Shown here piece by piece: positions 32,117 through 40,138 of a stretch of DNA of 64,000 bases; the first letter of the stretch is position 1, and each line of letters begins with the position of its first letter. The stretch is taken from NCBI RefSeq assembly GCF_018131185.1, contig NZ_JAFCJE010000005.1, positions 620,001 to 684,000 on the forward strand. The letters run 5' to 3'. Both the position numbers and the translations under genes were made by a program. The DNA is from Bradyrhizobium diazoefficiens (GTDB lineage: Bacteria; Pseudomonadota; Alphaproteobacteria; Rhizobiales; Xanthobacteraceae). The notes beneath the pieces were generated by a model. The model was not told the origin of the DNA. It was given only the letters and a program-made list of their open reading frames with translations, and ran no database searches.

Positions 32117-34801
32117 GTGCTGCAAAAACTCTCCACTTATCGACAGAAGCGTGACTTCGAGAAGACGCCCGAGCCATCGGGCAAGACCGCAGTGACGTCA
32201 TCGAAGCAGCGGCGCTTCGTGATCCAGAAGCACGATGCGAGCCGGCTGCACTACGATCTCAGGCTCGAATTCGACGGCGTGTTCAAGTCCTGGGCCGTGA
32301 CGAAAGGACCCTCGCTCGACCCGCACGACAAGCGGCTGGCGGTCGAGGTGGAAGACCATCCGCTCGACTATGGCGATTTCGAAGGCACGATTCCGGAAGG
32401 ACAGTATGGCGGCGGCACGGTGATGCTGTGGGACCGCGGCACTTGGGAATCGGAAGACGCCGAGCGTGGCTTCAAGAAGGGCGATTTGAAGTTCATCCTG
32501 CATGGTGAGAAGCTGCACGGCAGCTGGGTGCTGGTGCGCATGCGCAACCGCGGGGGCGAGAAGCGCGCCAACTGGCTCCTGATCAAGCACCGCGACGAAT
32601 TTGTCCGCGAGGGCAAGGACAACGACATTCTCGACGAGGACAGATCGGTCGCCTCCGGCCGTGCGATGGAGCAGATCGCCGAAGGCAAGGGCCGCGCGCC
32701 AAAGCCGTTCATGCTGGCGAAAGGTGCCAGGACCAAGGCCGACGCGGTCTGGCAATCCAATCGGGCTGACGAGGCGAAGGGGCGTGCGGTCAAGCCGGCG
32801 CCGCGCGCGACATTAAAGGCCGACAAGATCTCCAAAGCCAAGGTGGCAAGGAAAAGGGCCACGACGGCGACGAATGCGAAGAAGGTTGCGGCGATGCCGG
32901 ACTTCGTGGCGCCGCAACTCTGCACGCTGGTGGAGCGGCCGCCGGGCGGTGAGGGCTGGTGCCACGAGATCAAGTTCGACGGCTATCGTGTGCAGCTCCG
33001 GGTCGAGGACGGCGAGGCGACGCTCAAGACGCGCAAGGGCCTCGACTGGACGGAAAAGTTCGGGTCCATCGCCAAGGAAGCGGCTGCGCTGCCGGACGTG
33101 ACGATCGACGGCGAGATCGTCGCGCTCGACCACAATGGCGCGCCGAACTTCTCCTCGCTGCAGGCTGCGCTGTCGGACGGCAAGACCGACGAGTTGATTT
33201 TCTTTGCCTTCGACCTGCTCTTCGCAGAGGGCCAGGATTACCGCCGGCTGCCGCTCGGCGAGCGCAAGGCCCAGCTCAAGAAGTTGCTGGAGAAGAGCAA
33301 GCGGAGGCCGTCCCAGATCCGCTATGTCGAGCATTTCGAGAGCGGCGGCGACGCGGTGCTGCAATCGGCGTGCAAGCTCGAGCTTGAAGGCGTGGTCTCG
33401 AAGAAGCTGGATGCGCCCTATCGTTCGGGGCGCACCGAGAGCTGGGTCAAATCGAAATGTCGCGCCGGCCACGAAGTGGTGATCGGCGGCTACAAGACCA
33501 CCAACGGCAAATTCCGCTCCCTGATGGCGGGCGTGCAGCGCGGCGATCATCTCGCCTTCGTCGGCATGGTCGGCACCGGCTTCGGCGCCGACAAGGTCAA
33601 GCGCATCATGCCGTCGTTGAAGGCGATGGCGGCGAAGGATAGCCCGTTCGGCGGCAAGAATGCCCCGAAGAAGACGCGCGAGGTGCACTGGCTGAAGCCG
33701 GAGCTGGTCGCGGAGATCGAGTTCGCCGGCTTCACCGCGGACGGCAATATTCGCCAGGCGGCGTTCAAGGGCCTGCGGCAGGACAAGCCCGCCGAGGAGG
33801 TCGAGGCGGAGACGCCGGTCGATACCGAGCTCGCCGAGCCCACGGCCAGAAAGCGCGCGACGAAGGCGGCCAAGCGATCGAAGGACGCCGGCACGGCCGA
33901 GGTGATGGGCGTCGTCATCTCCAAGCCGGACAAGGAGCTGTGGCCGGATGTCGGAGATGGCGAGGGCGTGACGAAGCTTGATCTCGCCCGCTATTTCGAG
34001 GCGGTCGGGACCTGGATGATCGAACATCTGAAGGGCCGCCCGTGCTCGATTGTGCGAGCGCCCGACGGCATCGGTGGCGAGACGTTCTTCCAGCGCCATG
34101 CCATGCAGAGCACCTCGAATTTGCTCGAACTGGCCAAGGTCTCGGGCGATCGTAAACCCTATTTGCAAATTGATCGCGTTGAAGGGCTTGCCGCCGTTGC
34201 ACAGATCGGCGGCGTCGAGCTGCATCCCTGGAACTGCGCGCCAGACGCCTATGATACGCCGGGTCGGCTGGTGTTCGATCTCGATCCGGCGCCGGATGTC
34301 GAGTTCGCCGACGTCGTCGAGGCGGCCAAGGAGATGCGGCAGCGGCTGATCGACATCGGCATGGAGAGCTTCTGCAAGACCACGGGCGGCAAGGGCCTGC
34401 ATGTCGTCGTGCCGCTGCGCCACGGCGCACGCGACAAGGTGAGCTGGAAGGAAGCCAAGGCTTTCGCGCAAGGCGTCTGCCAGTGGATGGCCGACGACGA
34501 TTCTGAGCGCTATCTGCTCAACATGTCGAAGAAGCTGCGCAAGGGGAAGATCTTCCTCGACTATCTCCGCAACGACCGCATGTCGACGGCAGTGGCGCCG
34601 TTATCGCCGCGGGCGCGCGCGGGCGCCACGGTGTCGATGCCGGTCACCTGGGCCCAGGTGAAGAACGATCTCGATCCGAAGCGATATACGGTGCGAACCG
34701 TGCCGGGCTCGCTGCCGCGGTCGAAAGCGTGGGAGGGCTATGATGATGCGGCCGCTTCGATCAAGTCTGCGATCAAGAAACTCGCGGGGAAGATGAAGTA
34801 G
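32117..34801 (+). CDS. ligD: multidomain NHEJ DNA ligase LigD
   Basis: A protein of 894 residues in the order phosphoesterase (about 30-190; QKHDASRLHYDLRLEF), ligase (about 240-535; catalytic Lys286 in EIKFDGYRVQ) and primase/polymerase (about 600-890; Asp721 and Asp723 in LVFDLDPAPD). With Ku it trims, fills and seals double-strand breaks without a template. The start is a GTG at 32117 preceded by AGAAGCGGGA; the frame is open upstream to 31922, but that extension crosses the promoter and the ku gene. Lys/Ala-rich linkers join the domains (about 225-255 and 575-600). Likely controlled by the general stress response through the promoter at 32030-32062. Confidence 0.96.
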   Translation: MLQKLSTYRQKRDFEKTPEPSGKTAVTSSKQRRFVIQKHDASRLHYDLRLEFDGVFKSWAVTKGPSLDPHDKRLAVEVEDHPLDYGDFEGTIPEGQYGGGTVMLWDRGTWESEDAERGFKKGDLKFILHGEKLHGSWVLVRMRNRGGEKRANWLLIKHRDEFVREGKDNDILDEDRSVASGRAMEQIAEGKGRAPKPFMLAKGARTKADAVWQSNRADEAKGRAVKPAPRATLKADKISKAKVARKRATTATNAKKVAAMPDFVAPQLCTLVERPPGGEGWCHEIKFDGYRVQLRVEDGEATLKTRKGLDWTEKFGSIAKEAAALPDVTIDGEIVALDHNGAPNFSSLQAALSDGKTDELIFFAFDLLFAEGQDYRRLPLGERKAQLKKLLEKSKRRPSQIRYVEHFESGGDAVLQSACKLELEGVVSKKLDAPYRSGRTESWVKSKCRAGHEVVIGGYKTTNGKFRSLMAGVQRGDHLAFVGMVGTGFGADKVKRIMPSLKAMAAKDSPFGGKNAPKKTREVHWLKPELVAEIEFAGFTADGNIRQAAFKGLRQDKPAEEVEAETPVDTELAEPTARKRATKAAKRSKDAGTAEVMGVVISKPDKELWPDVGDGEGVTKLDLARYFEAVGTWMIEHLKGRPCSIVRAPDGIGGETFFQRHAMQSTSNLLELAKVSGDRKPYLQIDRVEGLAAVAQIGGVELHPWNCAPDAYDTPGRLVFDLDPAPDVEFADVVEAAKEMRQRLIDIGMESFCKTTGGKGLHVVVPLRHGARDKVSWKEAKAFAQGVCQWMADDDSERYLLNMSKKLRKGKIFLDYLRNDRMSTAVAPLSPRARAGATVSMPVTWAQVKNDLDPKRYTVRTVPGSLPRSKAWEGYDDAAASIKSAIKKLAGKMK

Positions 34802-34824
34802 GTCCTTGCTGGGGGCGCAACTCT

Positions 34825-34916
34825 CGTAGGGTGGGCAAAGCGTAAGCGTGCCCACGATCTTTTTCTTTGCGACGAATAGGTGGGCACGGCGCGAGAGCGC
34901 CTTTGCCCACCCTACG
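34825..34916. repeat. dispersed palindrome with GTGGGCA arms
   Basis: A 92-bp inverted repeat with perfect 16-bp outer arms, CGTAGGGTGGGCAAAG and CTTTGCCCACCCTACG, and inner arms CGTGCCCAC / GTGGGCACG. It lies between convergent ligD and the DUF3309 gene. A degraded relative is inside the large repeat near 2083-2121. Confidence 0.85.
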
Positions 34917-34933
34917 CAATCCTCGTTGTGCCG

Positions 34934-35098
34934 CTAGATCCTTCCCATCAGCAGCAGGATCAGCAGGATGACGATGACGAGCCCGAGGCCGCCGCCGCCG
35001 TAATAGCCGGTGCCATAGAACGGGCCGCCGCCGATGCCGCTGAAGCCGCCAAGCAGGGCGATGACCAAAATGATCAGAATGATCGTACCGATTGACAT
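34934..35098 (-). CDS. DUF3309 small membrane protein
   Basis: 54 residues: MSIGTIILIILVIALLGGF, a Gly/Tyr-rich middle (GTGYYGGGGLG) and a second span VIVILLILLLMGRI. This two-span layout with a GGGP/YYGGGG centre is the DUF3309 family, often found in stress regulons of alphaproteobacteria. The ATG at 35098 is chosen because GGAGG lies just upstream; a longer frame to 35161 covers the promoter. An EcfG-like promoter (35160-35184) points at it. Function unknown. Confidence 0.88.
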   Translation of the reverse strand: MSIGTIILIILVIALLGGFSGIGGGPFYGTGYYGGGGLGLVIVILLILLLMGRI

Positions 35099-35159
35099 GC
35101 GAATCTCCTCCAGCCCTTTGATGAAAGGGTCGTTTGCACCTGTCCCGTGGTGCGAGGGC

Positions 35160-35184
35160 AACTTGCCGCAGGTTTTAAAGTTCC
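35160..35184 (-). promoter_or_regulatory. EcfG-like promoter of the DUF3309 gene
   Basis: On the minus strand GGAAC (35184-35180) is followed after 16 nt by AGTT (35163-35160), one base off the EcfG consensus GGAAC-N16/17-CGTT. The predicted start lies about 50 nt before the ATG. Confidence 0.6.
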
Positions 35185-35220
35185 GACCATGGAAACAGCG
35201 GTTGCAGGATCGGGTTGCAT

Positions 35221-35237
35221 GGAACGTTTGACGTTCC
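35221..35237. promoter_or_regulatory. palindrome GGAACGT-TTG-ACGTTCC
   Basis: A perfect 7-bp inverted repeat with a 3-bp spacer, 43 bp before the ATG of the PHA-type gene. It contains a GGAAC on each strand but no matching -10 at 16-17 nt, so it is more likely an operator than an EcfG promoter. No regulator is suggested by neighbours. Confidence 0.35.
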
Positions 35238-35279
35238 AGCCGGCATGATTATGTGAGATCAGTCTCACAGGGCCGAGCC

Positions 35280-35597
35280 ATGTCAGCACCGCTTGTCGTT
35301 TCAATTCCGCACCGTCTCGGCCGCGAGGAGGCGGTGCGCCGGCTCAAGACCGGGCTTGGCCGCGCCGCCGCCAGCATTCCGGTGATGCAGGTTGAGGAGG
35401 AGCGGTGGAGCGGAGACACGATGAATTTCCGAATCCGCGCGCTCGGACAGGTCGCGACGGGTCAGGTCGACGTCGGCGATGATCAGGTCCGGGTCGAGGT
35501 GGTGCTGCCCTGGCTATTGCAGCGCTTTGCCGAGATGGCGCAGGCCACGATCAAGAAGCGCGGGCAGTTGCTGCTGACCAAGGGCGAGGGAAAGTAA
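35280..35597 (+). CDS. polyhydroxyalkanoate-system family protein
   Basis: 105 residues matching the short PHA_gran_rgn family: MSAPLVVSIPHRLGREEAVRRL, a middle beta region (MNFRIRALGQVATGQVDVGDD) and the end LPWLLQRFAEMAQATIKKRGQLLL. Members are linked to PHA granule formation or regulation in proteobacteria, but many are encoded away from pha genes, as here. The ATG at 35280 follows a short leader holding the palindrome at 35221-35237. Its stop lies one base from the convergent treY stop. Confidence 0.8.
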   Translation: MSAPLVVSIPHRLGREEAVRRLKTGLGRAAASIPVMQVEEERWSGDTMNFRIRALGQVATGQVDVGDDQVRVEVVLPWLLQRFAEMAQATIKKRGQLLLTKGEGK

Positions 35598-35598
35598 T

Positions 35599-38385
35599 TC
35601 AGGCGCGCACGCGGGGCCGGGCGCGCCTGATGGCATCTGCCGTGCGGGCCTCGATGACGGAGGCGGGAAAATCACGGAAGGCCTGCGAGAGCGGCAGCTC
35701 GTTGCCGGCAAAACCCGCCGCAGCATAGCTCGTGACATCGACGGTCGCGTCGAATCCCTCGAGCGTGGGCCACTCCCGCCCCGCTTGCGTGAAGGGTGCA
35801 AAATGACGCCCGACCACGATGATTGCGGCAGCGCGGCCGTGGCGGCGGGCGAAGGCAATGACATGATCGGCATGTGCGCCGCGCACCGCCAGCGGCTCGT
35901 AGTCGCCTTGAGCGAAAACGTCGGCGAGTTCGTTGCGCAGCTTGAGAAGGCGCCGTGTCCAGGCCAGCTTGATCAGGCCGTCCGGCCAGCTCTTGATCAG
36001 GCCCCGCCAATCCGGATCTTCCAGCGTGCCCAGCGCCGCATGCCGCGCGGCAAAGTCCACCGGGCGACGGTTGTCCGGGTCGACCAGCGACAGGTCCCAG
36101 AACTCGGTGCCCTGATAGAAGTCGGGCACGCCGGGCAGCGTCGCCTTCAGGGTGAGCTGGCTCAGCGAATTCAACAGGCCGAGCAGTGCGAGGCGGCGCG
36201 CCAGCGTTTGCAGCGCCTCCAGGAATTCGCCTGACAGCGCGGGGTCGAGAATCTTGTCGACGAAGCTCTTCACGCCGTTCTCGTAGGCCTCGTGCGGATT
36301 GAGCCAGCTGGTCTCCTCCTTGCCCTCGCGCGCGGCCTTCAGCGCATAGGCCTGGATGCGCTCGACGAAGCCGGCATCGATCGTCTCGCCCAGCGGCCAG
36401 GCCCCGAGCAGCGTCTGGTAGAGCATGTACTCGAACGTCGCCGACGGCGCGCGGAGATTGCCGTGGAGCGCGAGGTGCGGCGCGTTCAACACCTTCCACC
36501 GCGAAACCGCGCTGGTCCATTCGCCGGAAATTTCGCTGAGTGCCGCGATCCGCGCGCGGGCGTCCTCGCCGCGTTTGGTGTCATGCGTGGCGGTTGCCGT
36601 CATTCCCAGCGGCCATTCCTTGGCGCGGGCCTGGAGGGCCTCGTGGAAAGCGGGAATGGTGAGCCCGTTGCTGGCGGGATCGCCGCCGACTTCGTTCAGG
36701 GCGAGCAGCCGGTGGAACTGGTAGAAGGCGGTGTCCTCCAGCGACTTCGCCATCACGGGACCTGTGAATTGCTGCACCTTCAGCGCGAAGCGGCGGACGC
36801 GCGGGACGCTGTGTGGCGGACGGCCGGGCTTGAGCAGGTCCATGGTCAGCGCGTCGCGCAGGAAATCGAAGATGCCTTCGTCCGCGGCGAACCATTCCGA
36901 ACGGGCGCGCGCGATGGTGTCGTCGATCAGCTTGCGGTCGGGGGCCGTCGGGCCGCTGTGGGTCAGATAGGTGCGGTAAACCGGGAAATGCAGCACATAG
37001 AGTTCCAGCGCCTGTCGCAGGCTGTCGGCGGAGAAATCGCGGGTCGAGTAATGCCCGTTGGCGATGCGGGCGAGCAGGCGCGTCAGCACGGTGAATTCGC
37101 TGGTGAGCAGCGTCTCCAGCACGCGCCGCTTGGCGTCCTTGACGTAAGGCGCAAGCCGCGGCGGCCGGTTGCTGATCTGCCGCCAGGTCTCGTCCAGGGC
37201 CGCCAGCCCCTTGGCGTCGACCAGAACCTGGGTGATGACGTTCATCCATTCATAGCCGGTGGTGCCCTGGACGCCGGCGAAGTGCGGCAGGCGTTCGTGC
37301 TCGCACAGGATCTTCTCGATCACCGTATAGAACGGCTTCGTGTTGCCTTGCGCGTCGCGCACCAGCCGGCGCAGGCGCTGGCAATATTGGGCGGGATCGC
37401 GCAGGCCGTCGATGTGATCGAGCCGAATTCCCTGCAATTTGCCATCGACGATGAGCTGCTTCACCAGCCGGTGCGTGGCGGCAAATGTGCTCGCATCCTC
37501 GACGCGCAGACCTGCCAGTCCGTTGACGTCGAAGAAGCGGCGATAATTGATGTCGCTGGAGGCGAGCCGCCAATGCCCGAGCTTGTAATGCTGGCGCTCC
37601 AGTAAATGATGCAGCGCCAGCGTCTGCGCGGGGCGATCCTTGGCGGCCCGATAGGCTGCAAGGCCGCGTGCGATGATCTCGGCGGCTCCCCCGATCTCCC
37701 TGAGCTCCGACTTGAAGGCGGGAGCTTCCTTGCGGTTGGGTCGGCGCAATCCGGTGTAGCGCGCCGCGAGCGCGAGTAGGCTTTGACCGGCCTCCGTCTC
37801 GGCGGCATCGGCTTCCTTCACGATCATGCGCAGCATCTCGCCATAGCGCTCGGGCGCGATGGGCAGGCGATGCTCGAAATACCAGGCCGAGAGGCTTCCC
37901 TGATCCGGATCATAGCGCAGCTCGATGTCGCCGCGCTCGAGCGCCTCGCCGTAGGACGAGCCGAGGATCGGCAGCAGCACGCCGCCGCGGGCGCGGTAGG
38001 CGAGCTGATCCCAGTCGATGTCGAACGAGACCGCGTGCGGTGAGGCCTGGCCCCATTCCAGCACGTCCAGCCACCAGGGATTGTCGGCGAAATGCACGCC
38101 GACATGGTTGGGCACGAAGTCGATGATGAGGCCGAGATCGTTCTGCCTGAGGGCCTCGCTCAGCCGCGCGAAGCCGGCTTCGCCGCCGAGCTCCGGATTG
38201 AACAGGCCGTGATCGACGGTGTCGTAACCATGGGTCGAGCCCTTGCGGGCCTTCATCACCGGCGAGGCGTAGAGATGCGTGATGCCCAGCGCCTTGAGGT
38301 AAGGAACGACCGCGGTTGCCTTGTCGAAGTCGAAATCGGCGGTGAGTTGAAGCCGGTAGGTCGCGAGAGGAATGGCGGGAGGCAT
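35599..38385 (-). CDS. treY: malto-oligosyltrehalose synthase
   Basis: A GH13 enzyme of 928 residues. It begins IPLATYRLQLTADFDFDKAT and contains VDFVPNHVG, the nucleophile region GIRLDHIDGLRDP, the acid/base region VIEKILCEHERLP and the ATATHDTKRGED motif, all typical of TreY. It converts the reducing end of a maltodextrin to a trehalosyl unit, which TreZ then releases as trehalose. The ATG at 38385 lies one base after the treZ stop. It is the last gene of the leftward glucan operon, converging with the PHA-type gene. Length is in the family's normal upper range. Confidence 0.96.
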   Translation of the reverse strand: MPPAIPLATYRLQLTADFDFDKATAVVPYLKALGITHLYASPVMKARKGSTHGYDTVDHGLFNPELGGEAGFARLSEALRQNDLGLIIDFVPNHVGVHFADNPWWLDVLEWGQASPHAVSFDIDWDQLAYRARGGVLLPILGSSYGEALERGDIELRYDPDQGSLSAWYFEHRLPIAPERYGEMLRMIVKEADAAETEAGQSLLALAARYTGLRRPNRKEAPAFKSELREIGGAAEIIARGLAAYRAAKDRPAQTLALHHLLERQHYKLGHWRLASSDINYRRFFDVNGLAGLRVEDASTFAATHRLVKQLIVDGKLQGIRLDHIDGLRDPAQYCQRLRRLVRDAQGNTKPFYTVIEKILCEHERLPHFAGVQGTTGYEWMNVITQVLVDAKGLAALDETWRQISNRPPRLAPYVKDAKRRVLETLLTSEFTVLTRLLARIANGHYSTRDFSADSLRQALELYVLHFPVYRTYLTHSGPTAPDRKLIDDTIARARSEWFAADEGIFDFLRDALTMDLLKPGRPPHSVPRVRRFALKVQQFTGPVMAKSLEDTAFYQFHRLLALNEVGGDPASNGLTIPAFHEALQARAKEWPLGMTATATHDTKRGEDARARIAALSEISGEWTSAVSRWKVLNAPHLALHGNLRAPSATFEYMLYQTLLGAWPLGETIDAGFVERIQAYALKAAREGKEETSWLNPHEAYENGVKSFVDKILDPALSGEFLEALQTLARRLALLGLLNSLSQLTLKATLPGVPDFYQGTEFWDLSLVDPDNRRPVDFAARHAALGTLEDPDWRGLIKSWPDGLIKLAWTRRLLKLRNELADVFAQGDYEPLAVRGAHADHVIAFARRHGRAAAIIVVGRHFAPFTQAGREWPTLEGFDATVDVTSYAAAGFAGNELPLSQAFRDFPASVIEARTADAIRRARPRVRA

Positions 38386-38386
38386 G

Positions 38387-40138
38387 TCAACCTCCGAGGC
38401 GCCAGACCACCGACCAGGGCGGAAGCCGCTCGCCGGCTTCACCGCCCCAGATCGGCGTGCCGGCGCTGACATCGGACGTGATCTCCTTGTCCGACAGATT
38501 GGCGGTCAGGCCCAAAGTCAAGCCGTCCCCCATGCGCCAATGCGCGGTGAGCAGGCCGTTGTCGGCAGCATTGGCCTCGCCGAAAGCCGCTCCCTTCAGT
38601 CGCGGCATAATCTCCTTGCGGCGAACCGCGAGCAGTTGCCGCACCAGGGTGAGCCGTGCGTCCTGCCCCGCAGTGCGGCCGGTCCAGTCGAGCATGGCGG
38701 ATTGCAGCGTGGCCGGATCGAGCGGGTCGGGCACCTCCTCGCCGTATTTCTCGTAGGCCCAGGCATATTCCTGCTTGCGACCCTTGCGGACGGCGTCGCC
38801 CAGTCCGCCCTGGAAATCGCAGAAGAACGGGAAGGGCACCGTCGAGCCCCATTCCTCGCCCTGAAACAGCATCGGCACCATCGGCGCGAGCAGGGTCACC
38901 GCGAGCGCGGCTTCGATCTGCTGGGGCGATGCCAGGCTTTCGAGCCGATCGCCGAGCGGACGGTTGCCGATCTGATCGTGGTTCTGCAGGAAGTTGACGA
39001 AGGTCGCCGGCGGCAGCTCGCCGCTCGGCTCACCGCGCGGCTTCTTGCCCCAGAACTCCGAGACCTCGCCCTGATAGACGAAGCCGGACGCCAGCGCGCG
39101 CGCCAGATCGAGGCGCGGCGTCTGATAATCCGCGTAGTAGCCGGCGAGCTCGCCCGTCAGCATCACATGCCAGACGTGGTGATAGTCGTCGTTCCACTGC
39201 GCGCGATATTTGCCGTTTGGTGGATTCTGCGCGGCGTCGAGCAGGCTGGCGCGATTGTCGCCGTTCTCCAGGACGAGATGGATCTGCCGCCCCGTCGCCT
39301 TGGCGAGCTCGCCGGCGGCGACGCTGAGGTCCTGCAGCATCGACTGTTCGCCGGGGATCGCCATGATGTGATTGGCGGCATCCAGCCTCAGGCCGTCGAA
39401 ACGGTAGTCGCCGAGCCAGGACAGCGCGTTCTCGACCGCGAACGCGCGCACCTGCGGCACGCGATAGTCGATCGCGCTGCCCCACGGCGTGTGCGCGTCG
39501 GTGAAGAAGGCCGGCGCATAGCGGCCGAGATAATTCCCTTCGGGGCCGAAATGATTGTAGACGACGTCGAGGAACACCATCAGCCCGCGCAGATGCGCCT
39601 CGTCGATCAGCGTCTTCAGGTCTTCGGGGCGGCCATAGGCGCTGTCGGGCGCATACCACAGCACGCCGTCATAGCCCCAGCCGCGGCGTCCTGCGAAATC
39701 GGCCAGCGGCATCAGCTCCAGCGCGGTGATGCCGGTTGCCGCGAGATGATCGAGCTTATCGATCATGGCGCGGTAAGAACCTGCAGGCGTGAAGGTGCCG
39801 ACATGGGTCTCGATCAGCACCGTTTCTTCCCACGGGCGACCGCGCCAATCCCGCGCACGCCATGAAAAGGCATCGTGATCGATCACCTCGCTCGGGCCGA
39901 ACACATCCTCGGGCTGAAAAGCCGAAGCCGGATCGGGCACGTCGAGTTCGTCGTTGATCCTGAACGCGTAACGACTGCCCACGGGAAGGCCGGCAATATC
40001 GGCGACATACCAGCCATCCTGGCGGCGCTGCATCGCGTGCCTTCGGTCGAGCAGAAGGTCGACGCGGCGCGCGGCGGGCGCCCACAGCCGGAACGACACG
40101 CCGTCCTTCGTCGGCTTCGCCCCGAAGGATGGTCTCAT
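38387..40138 (-). CDS. treZ: malto-oligosyltrehalose trehalohydrolase
   Basis: A GH13 enzyme of 583 residues. An N-terminal beta domain (VSFRLWAPAARRVDLLL) precedes the barrel, with IETHVGTFTPAGSY, WGYDGVLWYAPDSAYG, nucleophile region FDGLRLDAANHI, acid/base region LVLENGDNRAS and FLQNHDQIGNR. It cleaves trehalose from the end made by TreY. The start overlaps the glgX stop by 4 bp (ATGA) and treY follows one base after its stop, so the pair is translationally linked. No signal peptide is present, so trehalose is made in the cytosol. Confidence 0.96.
   Translation of the reverse strand: MRPSFGAKPTKDGVSFRLWAPAARRVDLLLDRRHAMQRRQDGWYVADIAGLPVGSRYAFRINDELDVPDPASAFQPEDVFGPSEVIDHDAFSWRARDWRGRPWEETVLIETHVGTFTPAGSYRAMIDKLDHLAATGITALELMPLADFAGRRGWGYDGVLWYAPDSAYGRPEDLKTLIDEAHLRGLMVFLDVVYNHFGPEGNYLGRYAPAFFTDAHTPWGSAIDYRVPQVRAFAVENALSWLGDYRFDGLRLDAANHIMAIPGEQSMLQDLSVAAGELAKATGRQIHLVLENGDNRASLLDAAQNPPNGKYRAQWNDDYHHVWHVMLTGELAGYYADYQTPRLDLARALASGFVYQGEVSEFWGKKPRGEPSGELPPATFVNFLQNHDQIGNRPLGDRLESLASPQQIEAALAVTLLAPMVPMLFQGEEWGSTVPFPFFCDFQGGLGDAVRKGRKQEYAWAYEKYGEEVPDPLDPATLQSAMLDWTGRTAGQDARLTLVRQLLAVRRKEIMPRLKGAAFGEANAADNGLLTAHWRMGDGLTLGLTANLSDKEITSDVSAGTPIWGGEAGERLPPWSVVWRLGG

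Noticed and set aside
35221..35237. Possible LexA box at GAAC-N7-GTTC
   Set aside because: Alphaproteobacterial LexA boxes are direct repeats (GTTC-N7-GTTC); this is an inverted repeat.
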